Assembly (NCBI RefSeq): GCF_013030945.1
Contig: NZ_JABBXF010000089.1
Span: forward strand, 1-50,119
Direction of reading: 5' to 3'
Length of the DNA stretch: 50,119 nucleotides
Source of the DNA: Streptomyces morookaense
GTDB taxonomy: Bacteria; Actinomycetota; Actinomycetes; Streptomycetales; Streptomycetaceae
Shown in pieces: positions 28,124 to 37,600 of the stretch. Made by a program: the position numbers and the translations under genes. Position 1 is the first letter of the stretch. Every line of letters starts with the position of its first letter. Below the pieces are notes generated by a model. It saw only the letters and a program-made list of their open reading frames with translations. It ran no database searches and had not been told where the DNA came from.

Positions 28124-28213
28124 GAGGTGCTTCCCCTTCGCCTGGGATCCGCCCAGTTCCGCGGACCCGAGTGCTTGCCTATCGACGGTACCTTGCCGGG
28201 CCCCCCGTGCGGG

Positions 28214-28243
28214 CCCCCCTTGGACCTACTCGGCCAAGGGGGG
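28214..28243 (-). terminator. Hairpin between clpP2 and clpX
   Basis: A perfect 10-bp stem CCCCCCTTGG / CCAAGGGGGG with a 10-nt loop, flanked by GGTACC sequences, lies 43 nt past the clpP2 stop. It probably terminates the clpP1P2 transcript or attenuates read-through into clpX. Confidence 0.6.
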
Positions 28244-28285
28244 TACCGGCGGCACAGTGCCCGGGAGAAGGCCCGGGCCGGTCTC

Positions 28286-28966
28286 TCAGACCGCCACGGA
28301 CGACTTGCGCGTGGTGACGATCTGGTCGACCAGACCGTACGCCAGCGCGTCCTCCGCGGTGAGGATCTTGTCGCGCTCGATGTCGTCGCGGATCTTCTCG
28401 AGGGGCTGGGTGGAGTGCTTGGCGAGCATCTCCTCCAGCTGCGTGCGCATGCGCATGATCTCGTTCGCCGCAATCTCCAGGTCGGAGAGCTGCTCACGGC
28501 CCGTCTGGCTGGACGGCTGGTGGATCAGGACGCGCGCATTGGGCAGCGCCATGCGCTTGCCGGGGGTGCCGGCGGCCAGCAGGATCGCGGCGGCGGAGGC
28601 GGCCTGGCCCATGCAGACCGTCTGGATGTCCGGCTTCACGAACTGCATCGTGTCGTAGATGGCCGTCAGGGCCGTGAACGAGCCGCCGGGGCTGTTGATG
28701 TAGATCGAGATGTCCCGGTCCGGGTCCATCGACTCCAGGCACAGCAGCTGCGCCATGACGTCGTTGGCGGAGGCGTCGTCGATCTGCACGCCCAGGAAGA
28801 TCACGCGCTCCTCGAAGAGCTTCGCGTACGGGTCGTACTCGCGGACGCCCTGCGAGGTGCGCTCGACGAAGCGCGGGACGACGTAACGGGCCTCGGCCTG
28901 GGGACCGGTGTAGAGGCCGCTGGCGGAGGCCAGGTGGGACGAGATGTTCATGCGGGTGTTCACCAT
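28286..28966 (-). CDS. clpP2: ATP-dependent Clp protease proteolytic subunit ClpP2
   Basis: 226 residues from the ATG at 28966 (MVNTRMN); an ATG at 28951 is an alternative. Catalytic Ser is in MGQAASAAAILL, His in RVLIHQPSS and Asp in the IERDKILTAEDALAYGLVD region. The segment VERTSQGVREYDPYAKLFEERVIFLG is typical of actinobacterial ClpP2. It forms the hetero-tetradecameric ClpP1P2 peptidase used by ClpX and ClpC. It follows clpP1 by 55 nt in one operon. Confidence 0.97.
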   Translation of the reverse strand: MVNTRMNISSHLASASGLYTGPQAEARYVVPRFVERTSQGVREYDPYAKLFEERVIFLGVQIDDASANDVMAQLLCLESMDPDRDISIYINSPGGSFTALTAIYDTMQFVKPDIQTVCMGQAASAAAILLAAGTPGKRMALPNARVLIHQPSSQTGREQLSDLEIAANEIMRMRTQLEEMLAKHSTQPLEKIRDDIERDKILTAEDALAYGLVDQIVTTRKSSVAV

Positions 28967-29021
28967 CCTGATGGCGGTCGGTGGGCTGGGAGGTGGCTTT
29001 CCGGCGGTACTTGCGAGGCCG

Positions 29022-29639
29022 TCAGGCCCCGGTGCCGCCGCCGCCCGGAACGCCGGAGGCGTGCGTGATGATCTCGTCGATGATCCCGTACTCCTTGGCC
29101 TCCTCGGCCGTGAACCAGCGGTCGCGGTCACCGTCGCGGATGATCGTCTCCACGGACTGGCCGGTGTGGAGCGCCGTGATCTCGGCCATGCGCTTCTTGG
29201 TGCGCAGCAGCTGCTCGGCCTGGATCTTGATGTCCGAGGCCGTGCCGCCGAGGCCCGCGGAGCCCTGGTGCATGAGGATGTCGGTGTTCGGGAGGGCGAA
29301 GCGCTTGCCCGGGGTGCCGCCGGTCAGCAGGAACTGGCCCATGGAGGCCGCGAGGCCCATGCCGATCGTGACCACGTCGTTCGGGATGTACTGCATGGTG
29401 TCGTAGACCGCCATGCCGGCCGTCACCGAGCCGCCGGGGCTGTTGATGTAGAGGTAGATGTCCTTGCTCGGGTCGGCTGCCAGGAGGAGCATCTGCGCGG
29501 TGATCTTGTTCGCGATCTCGTCGTCGACCTGCTGGCCGAGGAAGATGATCCGCTCCCCGAGCAGCCGGTTGTAGACCTGGTCGCCGAGGCCACCACCGAT
29601 GGCGATCTCACCGGCGGCGGAAGGCATCAGATTCGTCAC
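29022..29639 (-). CDS. clpP1: ATP-dependent Clp protease proteolytic subunit ClpP1
   Basis: 205 residues. Catalytic Ser is in GLAASMGQFLLTGG, His in DILMHQGSAGLGG and Asp in the RDRWFTAEEAKEYGIIDEI region. YLYINSPGGSVTAGMAVYDTMQ is the oxyanion strand region. It starts GTG at 29639 with AGGTGG upstream. It is the first gene of the clpP1P2 operon. In Streptomyces this operon is activated by ClgR (established), and a matching box lies 168 nt upstream. Confidence 0.97.
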   Translation of the reverse strand: MTNLMPSAAGEIAIGGGLGDQVYNRLLGERIIFLGQQVDDEIANKITAQMLLLAADPSKDIYLYINSPGGSVTAGMAVYDTMQYIPNDVVTIGMGLAASMGQFLLTGGTPGKRFALPNTDILMHQGSAGLGGTASDIKIQAEQLLRTKKRMAEITALHTGQSVETIIRDGDRDRWFTAEEAKEYGIIDEIITHASGVPGGGGTGA

Positions 29640-29806
29640 GTATCCACCTGCTCGTCTCTGACGGCAACGGGCCGTCTCCGCGTCTTCTCTGAGGACCGGG
29701 ACCGGCGCGGCCGGGCTGTCCCCGGTGCGCTGCCAGAGTCTCCCCTGCCCTCGTATCTACGGACCCTAACGCGCTGGTCGGCAGGCGCCATCCCGCATCC
29801 GTAACT

Positions 29807-29820
29807 GTTCGCTCTGAGCG
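29807..29820 (-). promoter_or_regulatory. ClgR-type box upstream of clpP1
   Basis: GTTCGC-N5-GCG (29807-29820) fits the published ClgR operator pattern as I recall it. On the clpP1 strand a -10-like TAGGGT lies at 29768-29763, placing the box near -55, a plausible activator position. Confidence 0.6.
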
Positions 29821-29849
29821 CAGGTTCCCCCAGGGGTCCGGGAAGCGCG

Positions 29850-29895
29850 ACGGGCCCGGGCCGCCGCCCCTTGCGGGGAAGCGGTCCGGGCCCGT
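29850..29895 (-). terminator. Terminator downstream of tig
   Basis: A nested hairpin has an outer 10-bp stem ACGGGCCCGG / CCGGGCCCGT, an inner CCGC/GCGG and a top CCCC/GGGG. It begins 33 nt after the tig stop and lies just past the clpP1 regulatory region. Confidence 0.7.
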
Positions 29896-29927
29896 ACGGA
29901 GCGCGGTGCGGGGCTCCGGGCGGAGGA

Positions 29928-31286
29928 TCAGGCCTCGGTGCCCTCGACGGCCTCGGCCGCGGCCTCGGTCTCGTCCTCGTCCTCCAGGTCGACGACGTTG
30001 CCCTCGGTGTCCTTGACCGTGGCGGCCTCGACGACGGTGGCCAGCGCCTTGCCGCGGGCGACCTCGCCGACGAGCATCGGCACCTGGCCGCCCTCGACAA
30101 CCGCCTGGGCGAACTGGTCGGGGCTCATGCCGGAGGACTGGGCGCGGCGCATGAGGTGCTCGGTGAGCTCCTCCTGGTCGACGCCGACCTCCTCCTTGCT
30201 GACGATCTCGTCGAGGACGAACTGGGTCTTGATGCCCTTCTCGGCCTGCTCCTTGAGCTCGGCGTCGAACTCCTCGGCGGACTTGCCCTGGATCTCCAGG
30301 TACTTGTCCAGGGTCAGGCCCATCTGGCCGAGCTGGTGGTGCTCCAGGTTGTGCTTGCGGGTCTTGATCTCGTCCTCGAGAAGCTTCTCGGGCATCGGGA
30401 CCTCGACCAGCTTCAGGAGCTCCTCGAGCACCTTCTCCTGGGCCTGGGTGGCCTGGTCGAACTTCTTCATGCGGGCGAGGCGCTTGCGGCTGTCGGCCTT
30501 GAGCTCGTCCAGCGTGTCGAACTCGCTCGCCAGCTGCGCGAAGTCGTCGTCCAGCGCGGGCAGTTCACGGGACTTCACCGCGGTGACGTCGACCTTGACC
30601 TCGGCCTCCTTGCCCTCGGCGGAGCCGCCCTTGAGCTCGGAGGTGAAGGTCGCGGTGCCGCCGGCCTCGAGACCGGTGACGGCCTCGTCGATGCCGTCCA
30701 GCAGCTGGCCGGAACCGATGGTGTAGTCGATGCCCTTGGCGACGCCGTCCTCCAGGACCTCGCCGTCGACCTTGGCCTCGAGGTCCACGGTGACGATGTC
30801 GCCCTCGGCGGCGGCGCGCTCGACGGGGGCGGTGGTGGCGAAGCGCTCACGCAGCTGCTCGACGGACTTCTCGACGTCCTCGTCGGTCACCTCGGCGACG
30901 TCGACGGTGACCTCGATGCCCGAGTAGTCCGGGATCTCCAGCGCGGGGCGGATGTCCACCTCGGCGGTGAAGGCCAGCAGCTCGTTGTCCTTGAGCTCGG
31001 TGATGTCGACCTCGGGCTGGCCCAGCGGGCTCAGCTCGGCCTCGTTGACCGCCTCGGTGTAGAACTTCGGAAGCGCGTCGTTGACGGCCTCCTCCAGCAC
31101 AGCGCCACGGCCGAAGCGCTGGTCGATCACGCGGGCGGGGATCTTGCCCTTGCGGAAGCCCTTCACCGTGACCTGCTGGTTGATCTTCTTGTACGCCGCG
31201 TCGAGGCTGGCCTTGAGCTCCTCGAAGGGCACCTCGACAGTGAGCCGAACCCGGGTCGGGTTCAGGGTCTCCACGGCGCTCTTCAC
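29928..31286 (-). CDS. tig: Trigger factor (ribosome-associated chaperone)
   Basis: 452 residues. The N-terminal ribosome-binding domain has the signature GFRKGKIPARVIDQRFG. The FKBP-like PPIase domain covers about 155-240 (EGDIVTVDLEAKVDGE), followed by a long helical C-terminal chaperone domain and an acidic tail (VDLEDEDETEAAAEA). It binds near the ribosome exit tunnel and assists folding. The GTG start at 31286 has a strong AAGGAGA 8 nt upstream. It is adjacent to the clp genes, as in most bacteria. Confidence 0.98.
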   Translation of the reverse strand: MKSAVETLNPTRVRLTVEVPFEELKASLDAAYKKINQQVTVKGFRKGKIPARVIDQRFGRGAVLEEAVNDALPKFYTEAVNEAELSPLGQPEVDITELKDNELLAFTAEVDIRPALEIPDYSGIEVTVDVAEVTDEDVEKSVEQLRERFATTAPVERAAAEGDIVTVDLEAKVDGEVLEDGVAKGIDYTIGSGQLLDGIDEAVTGLEAGGTATFTSELKGGSAEGKEAEVKVDVTAVKSRELPALDDDFAQLASEFDTLDELKADSRKRLARMKKFDQATQAQEKVLEELLKLVEVPMPEKLLEDEIKTRKHNLEHHQLGQMGLTLDKYLEIQGKSAEEFDAELKEQAEKGIKTQFVLDEIVSKEEVGVDQEELTEHLMRRAQSSGMSPDQFAQAVVEGGQVPMLVGEVARGKALATVVEAATVKDTEGNVVDLEDEDETEAAAEAVEGTEA

Positions 31287-31422
31287 GGTTCGGTCTCCTT
31301 GGGGCTGACTGCTTGGGTTTCAGCTGATGATGTTCAGCGGATCGCGCGCGGTAGAGAAGACACACAGACGCGCAGCTTGCATAGTAACCGCAAGCAGGAT
31401 GAGCCCCACAATGTGATCTTGC

Positions 31423-31499
31423 TGGTCGGGGTGGCCGGATTCGAACCGACGACCTTCCGCTCCCAAAGCGGACGCGCTACCAAGCTGCGCCACACCCCG
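31423..31499 (-). tRNA. tRNA-Pro (anticodon TGG)
   Basis: 77 nt including an encoded 3' CCA. The acceptor stem CGGGGTG / CACCCCG, D-loop AGCTTGGTAGC, anticodon stem TCCGC / GCGGA with loop TTTGGGA, and TPsiC arm GGTTCGAATCC are all intact. It reads CCA and probably other proline codons. Confidence 0.97.
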
Positions 31500-31652
31500 T
31501 AAGTGCGAGACGTAGGGTACATCGCCGCGGGGGTGCGGGGGACGCGGAATTCGGGGGGCGCGGAGGGCGAGGAGGGGTGGCGTGCGGCGCACCGCTCCGA
31601 CCCGCTACGATGCACACCGTGCCGCGCAGCCTTCACGGGCTTTCCGGCGCGC

Positions 31653-31723
31653 GCGGGCGTAGCTCAATGGTAGAGCCCCAGTCTTCCAAACTGGCTACGC
31701 GGGTTCGATTCCCGTCGCCCGCT
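31653..31723 (+). tRNA. tRNA-Gly (anticodon TCC)
   Basis: 71 nt without CCA. The acceptor stem GCGGGCG / CGCCCGC, anticodon stem CCAGT / ACTGG with loop CTTCCAA, and the GGGTTCGATTCCC T-arm are intact. It decodes GGA/GGG. It is divergent from tRNA-Pro, with about 150 nt between the 5' ends. Confidence 0.97.
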
Positions 31724-31789
31724 CCGACAACGCCTCCGGCTCCGGCCGGGGGCGTTCTTCATGTGCGGCGCGTGCGCCCCGGAACGCGC

Positions 31790-31984
31790 TCAGAACCGGA
31801 TGCCGTTTATCGTCTGCGCGATCGAGTCCAGGAACCGGTGGATCGACGGGGCCATGCCCGTGGAGGCGAGGAAGAAGCCGAAGAGGATCGCAACGATCGC
31901 GGGGCCTGTCTTGATGTTGTTGGCACGGATCATCACCACCAGGACGATCGCCAGGAGCAGCACCACGGACAGTGAAATCGCCAC
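31790..31984 (-). CDS. Small two-helix membrane protein (64 aa)
   Basis: Starts at GTG 31984. Helix 1 is LSVVLLLAIVLVVMI; then comes a short loop RANNIKTGP and helix 2 AIVAILFGFFLAST; the C-terminus is amphipathic (HRFLDSIAQTING). No family name is known to me. G/C at third positions and the clean two-helix topology support a real gene. AAGG lies about 12 nt upstream. It lies between tRNA-Gly and the acyltransferase, transcribed toward the tRNAs. Function unknown. Confidence 0.75.
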   Translation of the reverse strand: MAISLSVVLLLAIVLVVMIRANNIKTGPAIVAILFGFFLASTGMAPSIHRFLDSIAQTINGIRF

Positions 31985-32148
31985 AGCAGATCACACCTTC
32001 GGTCGGGGACTGACCACCATCGTGCCACCAACTCGCCGGGGGGAAAGATGGCGTGACGATTCCTCGGGGTACAACCAGGGGCTTCTCAGGGAACCCCCAG
32101 GTCCGAATCGTCTGGTACGGACCTGATCCGCCGGGTATCTCCCGGCGG

Positions 32149-32178
32149 TTTACCGGCCTCGGCCCGCGCGGCTAGGGT
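32149..32178 (+). promoter_or_regulatory. Putative leaderless promoter of the acyltransferase gene
   Basis: A TTTACC (-35, 32149-32154) and TAGGGT (-10, 32173-32178) pair with 18-nt spacing places the transcription start at or next to the ATG at 32186. No ribosome site is present, so the message is probably leaderless. Confidence 0.5.
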
Positions 32179-32185
32179 TCCTCGA

Positions 32186-33247
32186 ATGTCCCCCACCGCC
32201 ACCTCCCGCCCGGTGGCCACCGCACCTCCCCTCCCCTCCCCCGCCCCCTCGGCCCGCGACCCCTTCTTCGACAACGCGAAGTACCTCGCGATCGTGCTGG
32301 TCGCCGTCGGGCATGCCTGGGAGCCGCTCACCCACACGAGCCGGACGGCCCTGGCGCTCTACCTGACGGTGTTCACGTTCCACATGCCGGCCTTCATCCT
32401 CATGTCCGGCTATTTCTCCCGGGGTTTCGACTTCACTCCCGCGAAGATCAAGCGACTGGTCACCGGGGTCGCCGTGCCGTATCTGGTCTTCCAGACCGGT
32501 TACATCCTCTTCCAGCACTGGGCGGAGGACGACGCCCCGCCGGACCCGTTCACGCTGACCAACCCCTGGTACCTGAACTGGTTCCTGGCCGCGCTGTTCG
32601 TGTGGCGGCTGACGACGCCGGTGTGGCAGGTGCTGCGCTGGCCGGTGCCGATTGCGTTCGCAATTTCCATCGGTGCGATGGTCGCGCCGCACACCGGGCC
32701 GGACTTCGACCTGATGCGGGTGCTGCAGTTCCTGCCCTTCTTCGTGATCGGGCTGCGGATGAAGCCGGAGCACTTCGCCCTCGTGCAGAAGCGGTGGGTG
32801 CGGATCGCGGCGGTGCCGGTGTTCGCGTGCGCGATCACGGTGGCCTGGTTCCTCGCGCCCCGGATCGACTCGGGCTGGTTCTACCGGAACGACGCCGTCC
32901 AGGACCTGCACCAACCGCTGTGGACGGCCCCGGTGATGGGCCTGGCACTCTTCGGATGCGCCGCCGTGCTGACGGCGGGCTTCTTCGCCTGGGTGCCGCG
33001 GAGGAGGACATGGTTCACGGCACTGGGCGCCGGGACGATCTCCGGGTTCCTGCTGCACGGGTTCGTGATCAAGATGTCGCGGTGGTGGGGCTGGTACGAC
33101 GCCGCCGCGTGGGTGCGGCAGCCGGTGGGCATGGTCGTGGTGACCGCGCTGGCCGTGATCATGATCACGGTGCTGTGCACGGCCCCCGTGCGACGGGTGT
33201 TGCGCTTCGCGCTGGAGCCGCGCATGGAGTGGGCGTTCAGGCGGTAG
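32186..33247 (+). CDS. Acyltransferase family 3 membrane protein (OafA-like)
   Basis: 353 residues with about ten membrane helices. The N-terminal motif DNAKYLAIVLVAVGHAW is the family-3 acyltransferase signature with its conserved His. FTFHMPAFILMSGYFSRG is the second conserved loop, and PWYLNWFLAALFVWRL follows. These enzymes move acyl (often acetyl or succinyl) groups onto sugars of cell-wall glycans, lipids or antibiotics. The substrate cannot be told from sequence. The first 25 residues are Pro/Ala/Ser-rich and cytosolic. It stands alone, convergent with the secretion operon. Confidence 0.9.
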   Translation: MSPTATSRPVATAPPLPSPAPSARDPFFDNAKYLAIVLVAVGHAWEPLTHTSRTALALYLTVFTFHMPAFILMSGYFSRGFDFTPAKIKRLVTGVAVPYLVFQTGYILFQHWAEDDAPPDPFTLTNPWYLNWFLAALFVWRLTTPVWQVLRWPVPIAFAISIGAMVAPHTGPDFDLMRVLQFLPFFVIGLRMKPEHFALVQKRWVRIAAVPVFACAITVAWFLAPRIDSGWFYRNDAVQDLHQPLWTAPVMGLALFGCAAVLTAGFFAWVPRRRTWFTALGAGTISGFLLHGFVIKMSRWWGWYDAAAWVRQPVGMVVVTALAVIMITVLCTAPVRRVLRFALEPRMEWAFRR

Positions 33248-33264
33248 CGCCCCTTACGGGGCGC
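33247..33264. terminator. Short hairpin between acyltransferase and DUF6177 gene
   Basis: GCGCCCC-TTAC-GGGGCGC is a 7-bp stem in the 21-nt space between convergent stops. It is the core of the dispersed repeat family seen elsewhere in the window and probably serves both directions. Confidence 0.6.
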
Positions 33265-33268
33265 CCAC

Positions 33269-34693
33269 TTACGCGGCCTCGACCCCCTTCAGGTGCCGCA
33301 TCAGCGCCTCCAGCGCCGTCCACCCCTCCACCGTCTCCCCGTCGCCCAGCGGGTAGTAGAAGCCCGGGCGCGCCTCCGCGCCCAGCTTCACCGGGGCCTC
33401 GGCCAGCGGCGTGCGCCCGGCCCGGGCCACGCCCATTTCACGGACCTCCCCCGCGCCCAGTGCGAACGCGAACGGCACCGGCGGCCGTTCGAAGCACGGC
33501 GGCACCGCGAGGTCGCGCCGCGCCTCCCGCAGGTGGCACAGCATCGAGCGCAGCCCGTACCGCGTCGCCAGCTCCTCCGCGAGCCCGGGCACCGCGTCCA
33601 GCGGCGGCTTCTCGCCGGCCCCGTAGCCGACGGTCAGCGTGATGTCCTCCTCCACGCCGTCCGGCGTGCGCACGACCCGCAGCGTGGCGACGGCCGGCCG
33701 CTCCGGGCTGCCGACGACCACGGTCCACGTCGGCTGCGGCGCCCGCTCGTACGCGAGGTCCGTCAACTGGCGCCGCGACCACGGCAGGTTGGCCGGTTCG
33801 GCCGTGCCCCAGCCCGCCGGGAGTTCGCCGGTCAGCGCCTGCCAGGCGGCCTCCAGCGCGCCGCCGAGCACGAGGTGGGCCTCGGGCTGGTGCAGGGTCC
33901 GGAAGGACACCGACACCTGGCGCTCGTCCGTGCGCTGCACATCGGTGAAGGCGGGCGCCACCGCCGTCTCGCCGTTCTCGTCCGTCGCCGCGAGGAACAT
34001 GCCGTCCTGCCACCGCAGGACAGCGCCCGACAGGCCGTCGTAGTAGCCGACCTTCTCGTCCTGGACGACCCAGCGCGACGGCATCGCCGTCGACATCAAC
34101 GACCGAGTCGGCAGCGACAGCCGGCAGTGGCCCGGCGTGACGATCTGCAGGCCGCGGTCGCTCTCCAGCGTGGCGCGCAGGGCCTCGGACAGCCAGCTCG
34201 TCATGGCGATGACCGGCCGGTCCTGGAGGATCACGGCGACGTGCTCCGTCAGCACGTCGACGGCCGGCTGTGCGGCCGCCTGCGCGGGTACGGCGCTGAT
34301 GCCGGACGTGTCGACGGGCTTCGCCGGGTCGGCCGTGCCCGGCGCGTCCTGCGGCCACACGCTGCCGCCCAGCAGCATCTGCAGCCGGGCGGCGAAGGTG
34401 CCCGCCAGTTCCGCCGCCTGCGGCACGGCAGTTGACGCACGTGCCTCGGTCCACCACACAGGACCGTCACCCGGAACGTCCGTACCCAGCAGCCGGGCCG
34501 CCTCGCCCGGCACCTGCAGCAGCAGCGGGGCCTCGATGGAGACCAGCGGCCGCCCCTCCGCGTCGCAGAGCTGGACCACGGCACCGTCCCCGGCCGCCTG
34601 CACCCGCAGGTCGGGGCCGCCGGAGAGCAGACCGGCCAGGACACTCCAGGCATCCGGCATCCGCTCGGTCAGTGCGATCACATCTTTGGTCAT
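33269..34693 (-). CDS. DUF6177-like protein of the type VII secretion operon
   Basis: 474 residues, soluble, no signal peptide. It begins MTKDVIALTERMPDAWS and contains VIAMTSWLSEALRATLESDRGLQIVTPG (about 150-180), WVVQDEKVGYYDGLSGAVLRW and a C-terminal FYYPLGDGETVEGWTALEALMRHL. I assign it to the DUF6177 group because such proteins accompany EccC and EccD genes in Streptomyces; its function is unknown. Its ATG overlaps the eccC stop (TGATG), so the two are translationally coupled. A role as an adaptor or substrate-docking protein is a guess from position. Confidence 0.75.
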   Translation of the reverse strand: MTKDVIALTERMPDAWSVLAGLLSGGPDLRVQAAGDGAVVQLCDAEGRPLVSIEAPLLLQVPGEAARLLGTDVPGDGPVWWTEARASTAVPQAAELAGTFAARLQMLLGGSVWPQDAPGTADPAKPVDTSGISAVPAQAAAQPAVDVLTEHVAVILQDRPVIAMTSWLSEALRATLESDRGLQIVTPGHCRLSLPTRSLMSTAMPSRWVVQDEKVGYYDGLSGAVLRWQDGMFLAATDENGETAVAPAFTDVQRTDERQVSVSFRTLHQPEAHLVLGGALEAAWQALTGELPAGWGTAEPANLPWSRRQLTDLAYERAPQPTWTVVVGSPERPAVATLRVVRTPDGVEEDITLTVGYGAGEKPPLDAVPGLAEELATRYGLRSMLCHLREARRDLAVPPCFERPPVPFAFALGAGEVREMGVARAGRTPLAEAPVKLGAEARPGFYYPLGDGETVEGWTALEALMRHLKGVEAA

Positions 34694-37600
34694 CAGCTGT
34701 TTCCCCCGTTGTCCCCGTTGTCTTCTGCGGCAAGCGCCGTCTGGATCAGCCGCGTTGCCTCGCCCCGGCGGACGAGCGTGCCCCGGCCGGGCGGCTGCGC
34801 CCCGGCGTACACGCCCGGGAAGAGCTGGCCCTCCTGCCGGTCGCCGGTCATCACGACCGCCGCCGTACCGCTCTCCCGGAGCGTCATCAGGAACGGCTCG
34901 TACAGCGCCCGCGACGCACCGGCCACGCGCCGCGTGACCACGAAGTGCAGGCCGATGTCCTGGGCGGAGGGGATGAACGGCAGGAAGGGCGCGAGCGGTT
35001 GCTGTCCCGCGGTGGTGAGGATGTCGTAGTCGTCGATGAGGATGACGATGCGCGGCCCGGAGTACCAGGTGCCGGACGCGAGGGCGTCCTGGGCGGCCAG
35101 GTCGTCCGGCATGCGCTTCTCCAACTCGGTGGCGATGCCGGTGGCGAGGGCACCGCAGAGCTTGGAATTGTGCGCGTAGCCGCCGCGGTACTCCTCGGGC
35201 ACCAGCTTGCGCAGGCCGCGCCGCGGGTCCATGACCGCGAACACGATCTCCTCGTCGGAATAGCGCTCCATGAGCCCCTGGGCGATCAGACGCAACAGGT
35301 TCGTCTTGCCGCATTCGCTGTCGCCCAGGACGATCAGGTGCTGGTCGCGCTTGAACAGGTCGAGCAGGACGGGCGCGAGGGCCGTCTGGTCCAGGCCGAT
35401 GGGCACCCGGTTGGGCTCGGCCGTCACCTGCGGCAGCGAGGCGGCCGGGATCCGGGCGGGCAGCACGCGGACGCGCTGGGCGCCGTCGCCGGACCAGGAC
35501 GAGCGGATGACCATGGCGGCCTGCTCGACGGCCGGACCGATCTCGGAGGTCGACGCGAGGCCGTCGATGCGCGGCAGCGCGGTCTGGGCGAACAGCTTGC
35601 CGTCGGTCAGGACGCGGCCGGGCTCGTCCGCGGCGATGGTCTCCGCGAGCTTGCGGTCGATGCTGGAGTCGCCCGGGTCGTTGAGCCGCAGCTCCATGCG
35701 CGTACCGAACATCGCCTGCGTGGCGATGCGCACGTCGTTCCAGCGCAGCATGCCGGCGACGACGTGGATGCCGTAGCCGCCGCCGCGCTTGAGCAGGTCG
35801 GTGACGGCGTCCTCGATCATCTCGAAGTCGTCGCGCAGGGCGCCGAATCCGTCGATGACGAGCACGATCTCGGTGGACGACAGCTCGGGCAGGCGGCCCT
35901 CGGCGCGCATCTCGCGCAGCCGCTCGACGGAGTCGATGCCGTGCTCGCGGAAGAGCTCCTCGCGCGCGGCGAGCATGCCGCGCACCTCTTCGACGGTGCG
36001 GGCGGCGCGTTCGCGGTCGGCGCGCCCGGCGATGCCGCCGACGTGCGGCAGCCCGGCGAGCGCGGCGAGGCCGCCGCCGACCAGGTCGAGCCCGTAGATG
36101 CCGGCCTCGCGCGGCGTGTGCGTCATGGCCAGCGACAGCGCGAGGGTGCGCAGCAGCGTCGTCTTGCCGGACTGCGGGCCGCCGATGACGGCGGCGTGGC
36201 CGCCCGCGACGGTGAGGTCGAGGGTCCACTGGCCCTGCCACTGCCGGGCCGGGTCGTCGAGCAGGCCGAGCGGCACCTTCATCGCGCCCGGCCGGACGGC
36301 GAGTTGCATGCCGCGGCTGCCCGCCTGGACGGGTCCGGCGGAGGTGTCGAGCGCGATGGCGGAGGGCAGCGGCGGCAGCCAGATGGAGCGCGTGGGCGCG
36401 GCGGCGTCGCGCAGCTGGTCGACCATGACGGACATGACGCTGGGGCCCGGGTTGCGGGTGCGCATGGCCGGTTCGGCGTCGCCGGAGCCGTCCTCGGGGC
36501 CTTCGAGCGTGTTGAAGGCCGGGTACGGCAGGGCCAGCGGCGCGGCATCCTCCACGTCGCGCAGAGCCGGACCCTTGTAAGGGCCGGACACGAAGCCGGC
36601 CTTGAAGCGCTCGTAGGCGCTGGTGTCGACCTTCAGGTAGCCGAAGCCCGGGATGGGCGGCAGATGGAAGGCGTCGGTGGTGTCCAGGACGGTGCGCGAC
36701 TCGTCGGCCGAGAACGTGCGCAGGCCCAGCCGGTACGACAGGTAGGTGTCCAGGCCCTTGAGCTTGCCGCCCTCGATGCGCTGGCTGGAGAGCAGCAGGT
36801 GCACGCCGATGGAGCGGCCGATGCGGCCGATGGACAGGAAGAGGTCGATGAAGTCCGGCTTGGCGGTGAGCAGTTCGCCGAACTCGTCGATGACGACGAA
36901 CAGGTGCGGCAGCGGCTCCAGGTCGGGCCGGGTCTCGCGCAGTGCCGCGTAGTGGCCGATGTCGGCGACGTTCCCGGCGTCCTTGAGCACCTGCTGGCGG
37001 CGCTGCACCTCGCCCGCCAGCGACGAGTGGACGCGCTCGACGAGGCCGGCCTGGTTCTCCAGGTTGGTGATGACACCGGCGACGTGCGGCAGTCCGGCGA
37101 ACGGCGCGAAGGTGGCACCGCCCTTGTAGTCGACGAGGACCATCGCCAGATCCTCCGGCGGATGGCTCGCCACGAGCGCGAGGACGAGCGTGCGCAGCAG
37201 CTCGCTCTTGCCCGAGCCGGTCGCGCCGACGCACAGGCCGTGCGGGCCCATGCCGAGCTCGGAGGACTCCTTGAGGTCGAGCAGGACCGGCTGGTGGCCG
37301 TCCCCTATGCCGATCGGCACGCGCAGGAAGGCGCGTTCGCCGCGCGGCTGCCACAGGGCGGTCACATCGAGCTGCGCCGGATCGTCGATGCCGAGCATCT
37401 CCGTGAAGCCGACCGGACCCGACAGAGGTGCGTCCACAAGTGACTCGGCGGACAGCCGCAACGGGGCGATCAGCCGGGCGAGCCCCTCGGCACCGGCCGC
37501 GGTGGCCGGGTCGGCGGTGCCCTCGACCACGACGGGCTCCGGCGTGCGCAGATCCTCCACATGCACCTGGTCGCCGTCGACGGTGATGCGCAGGGAGACG

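Noticed and set aside
31423..31723. tRNA-Pro/tRNA-Gly as an integration site of a mobile element
   Set aside because: No integrase gene and no repeated tRNA 3' end were seen on either side.
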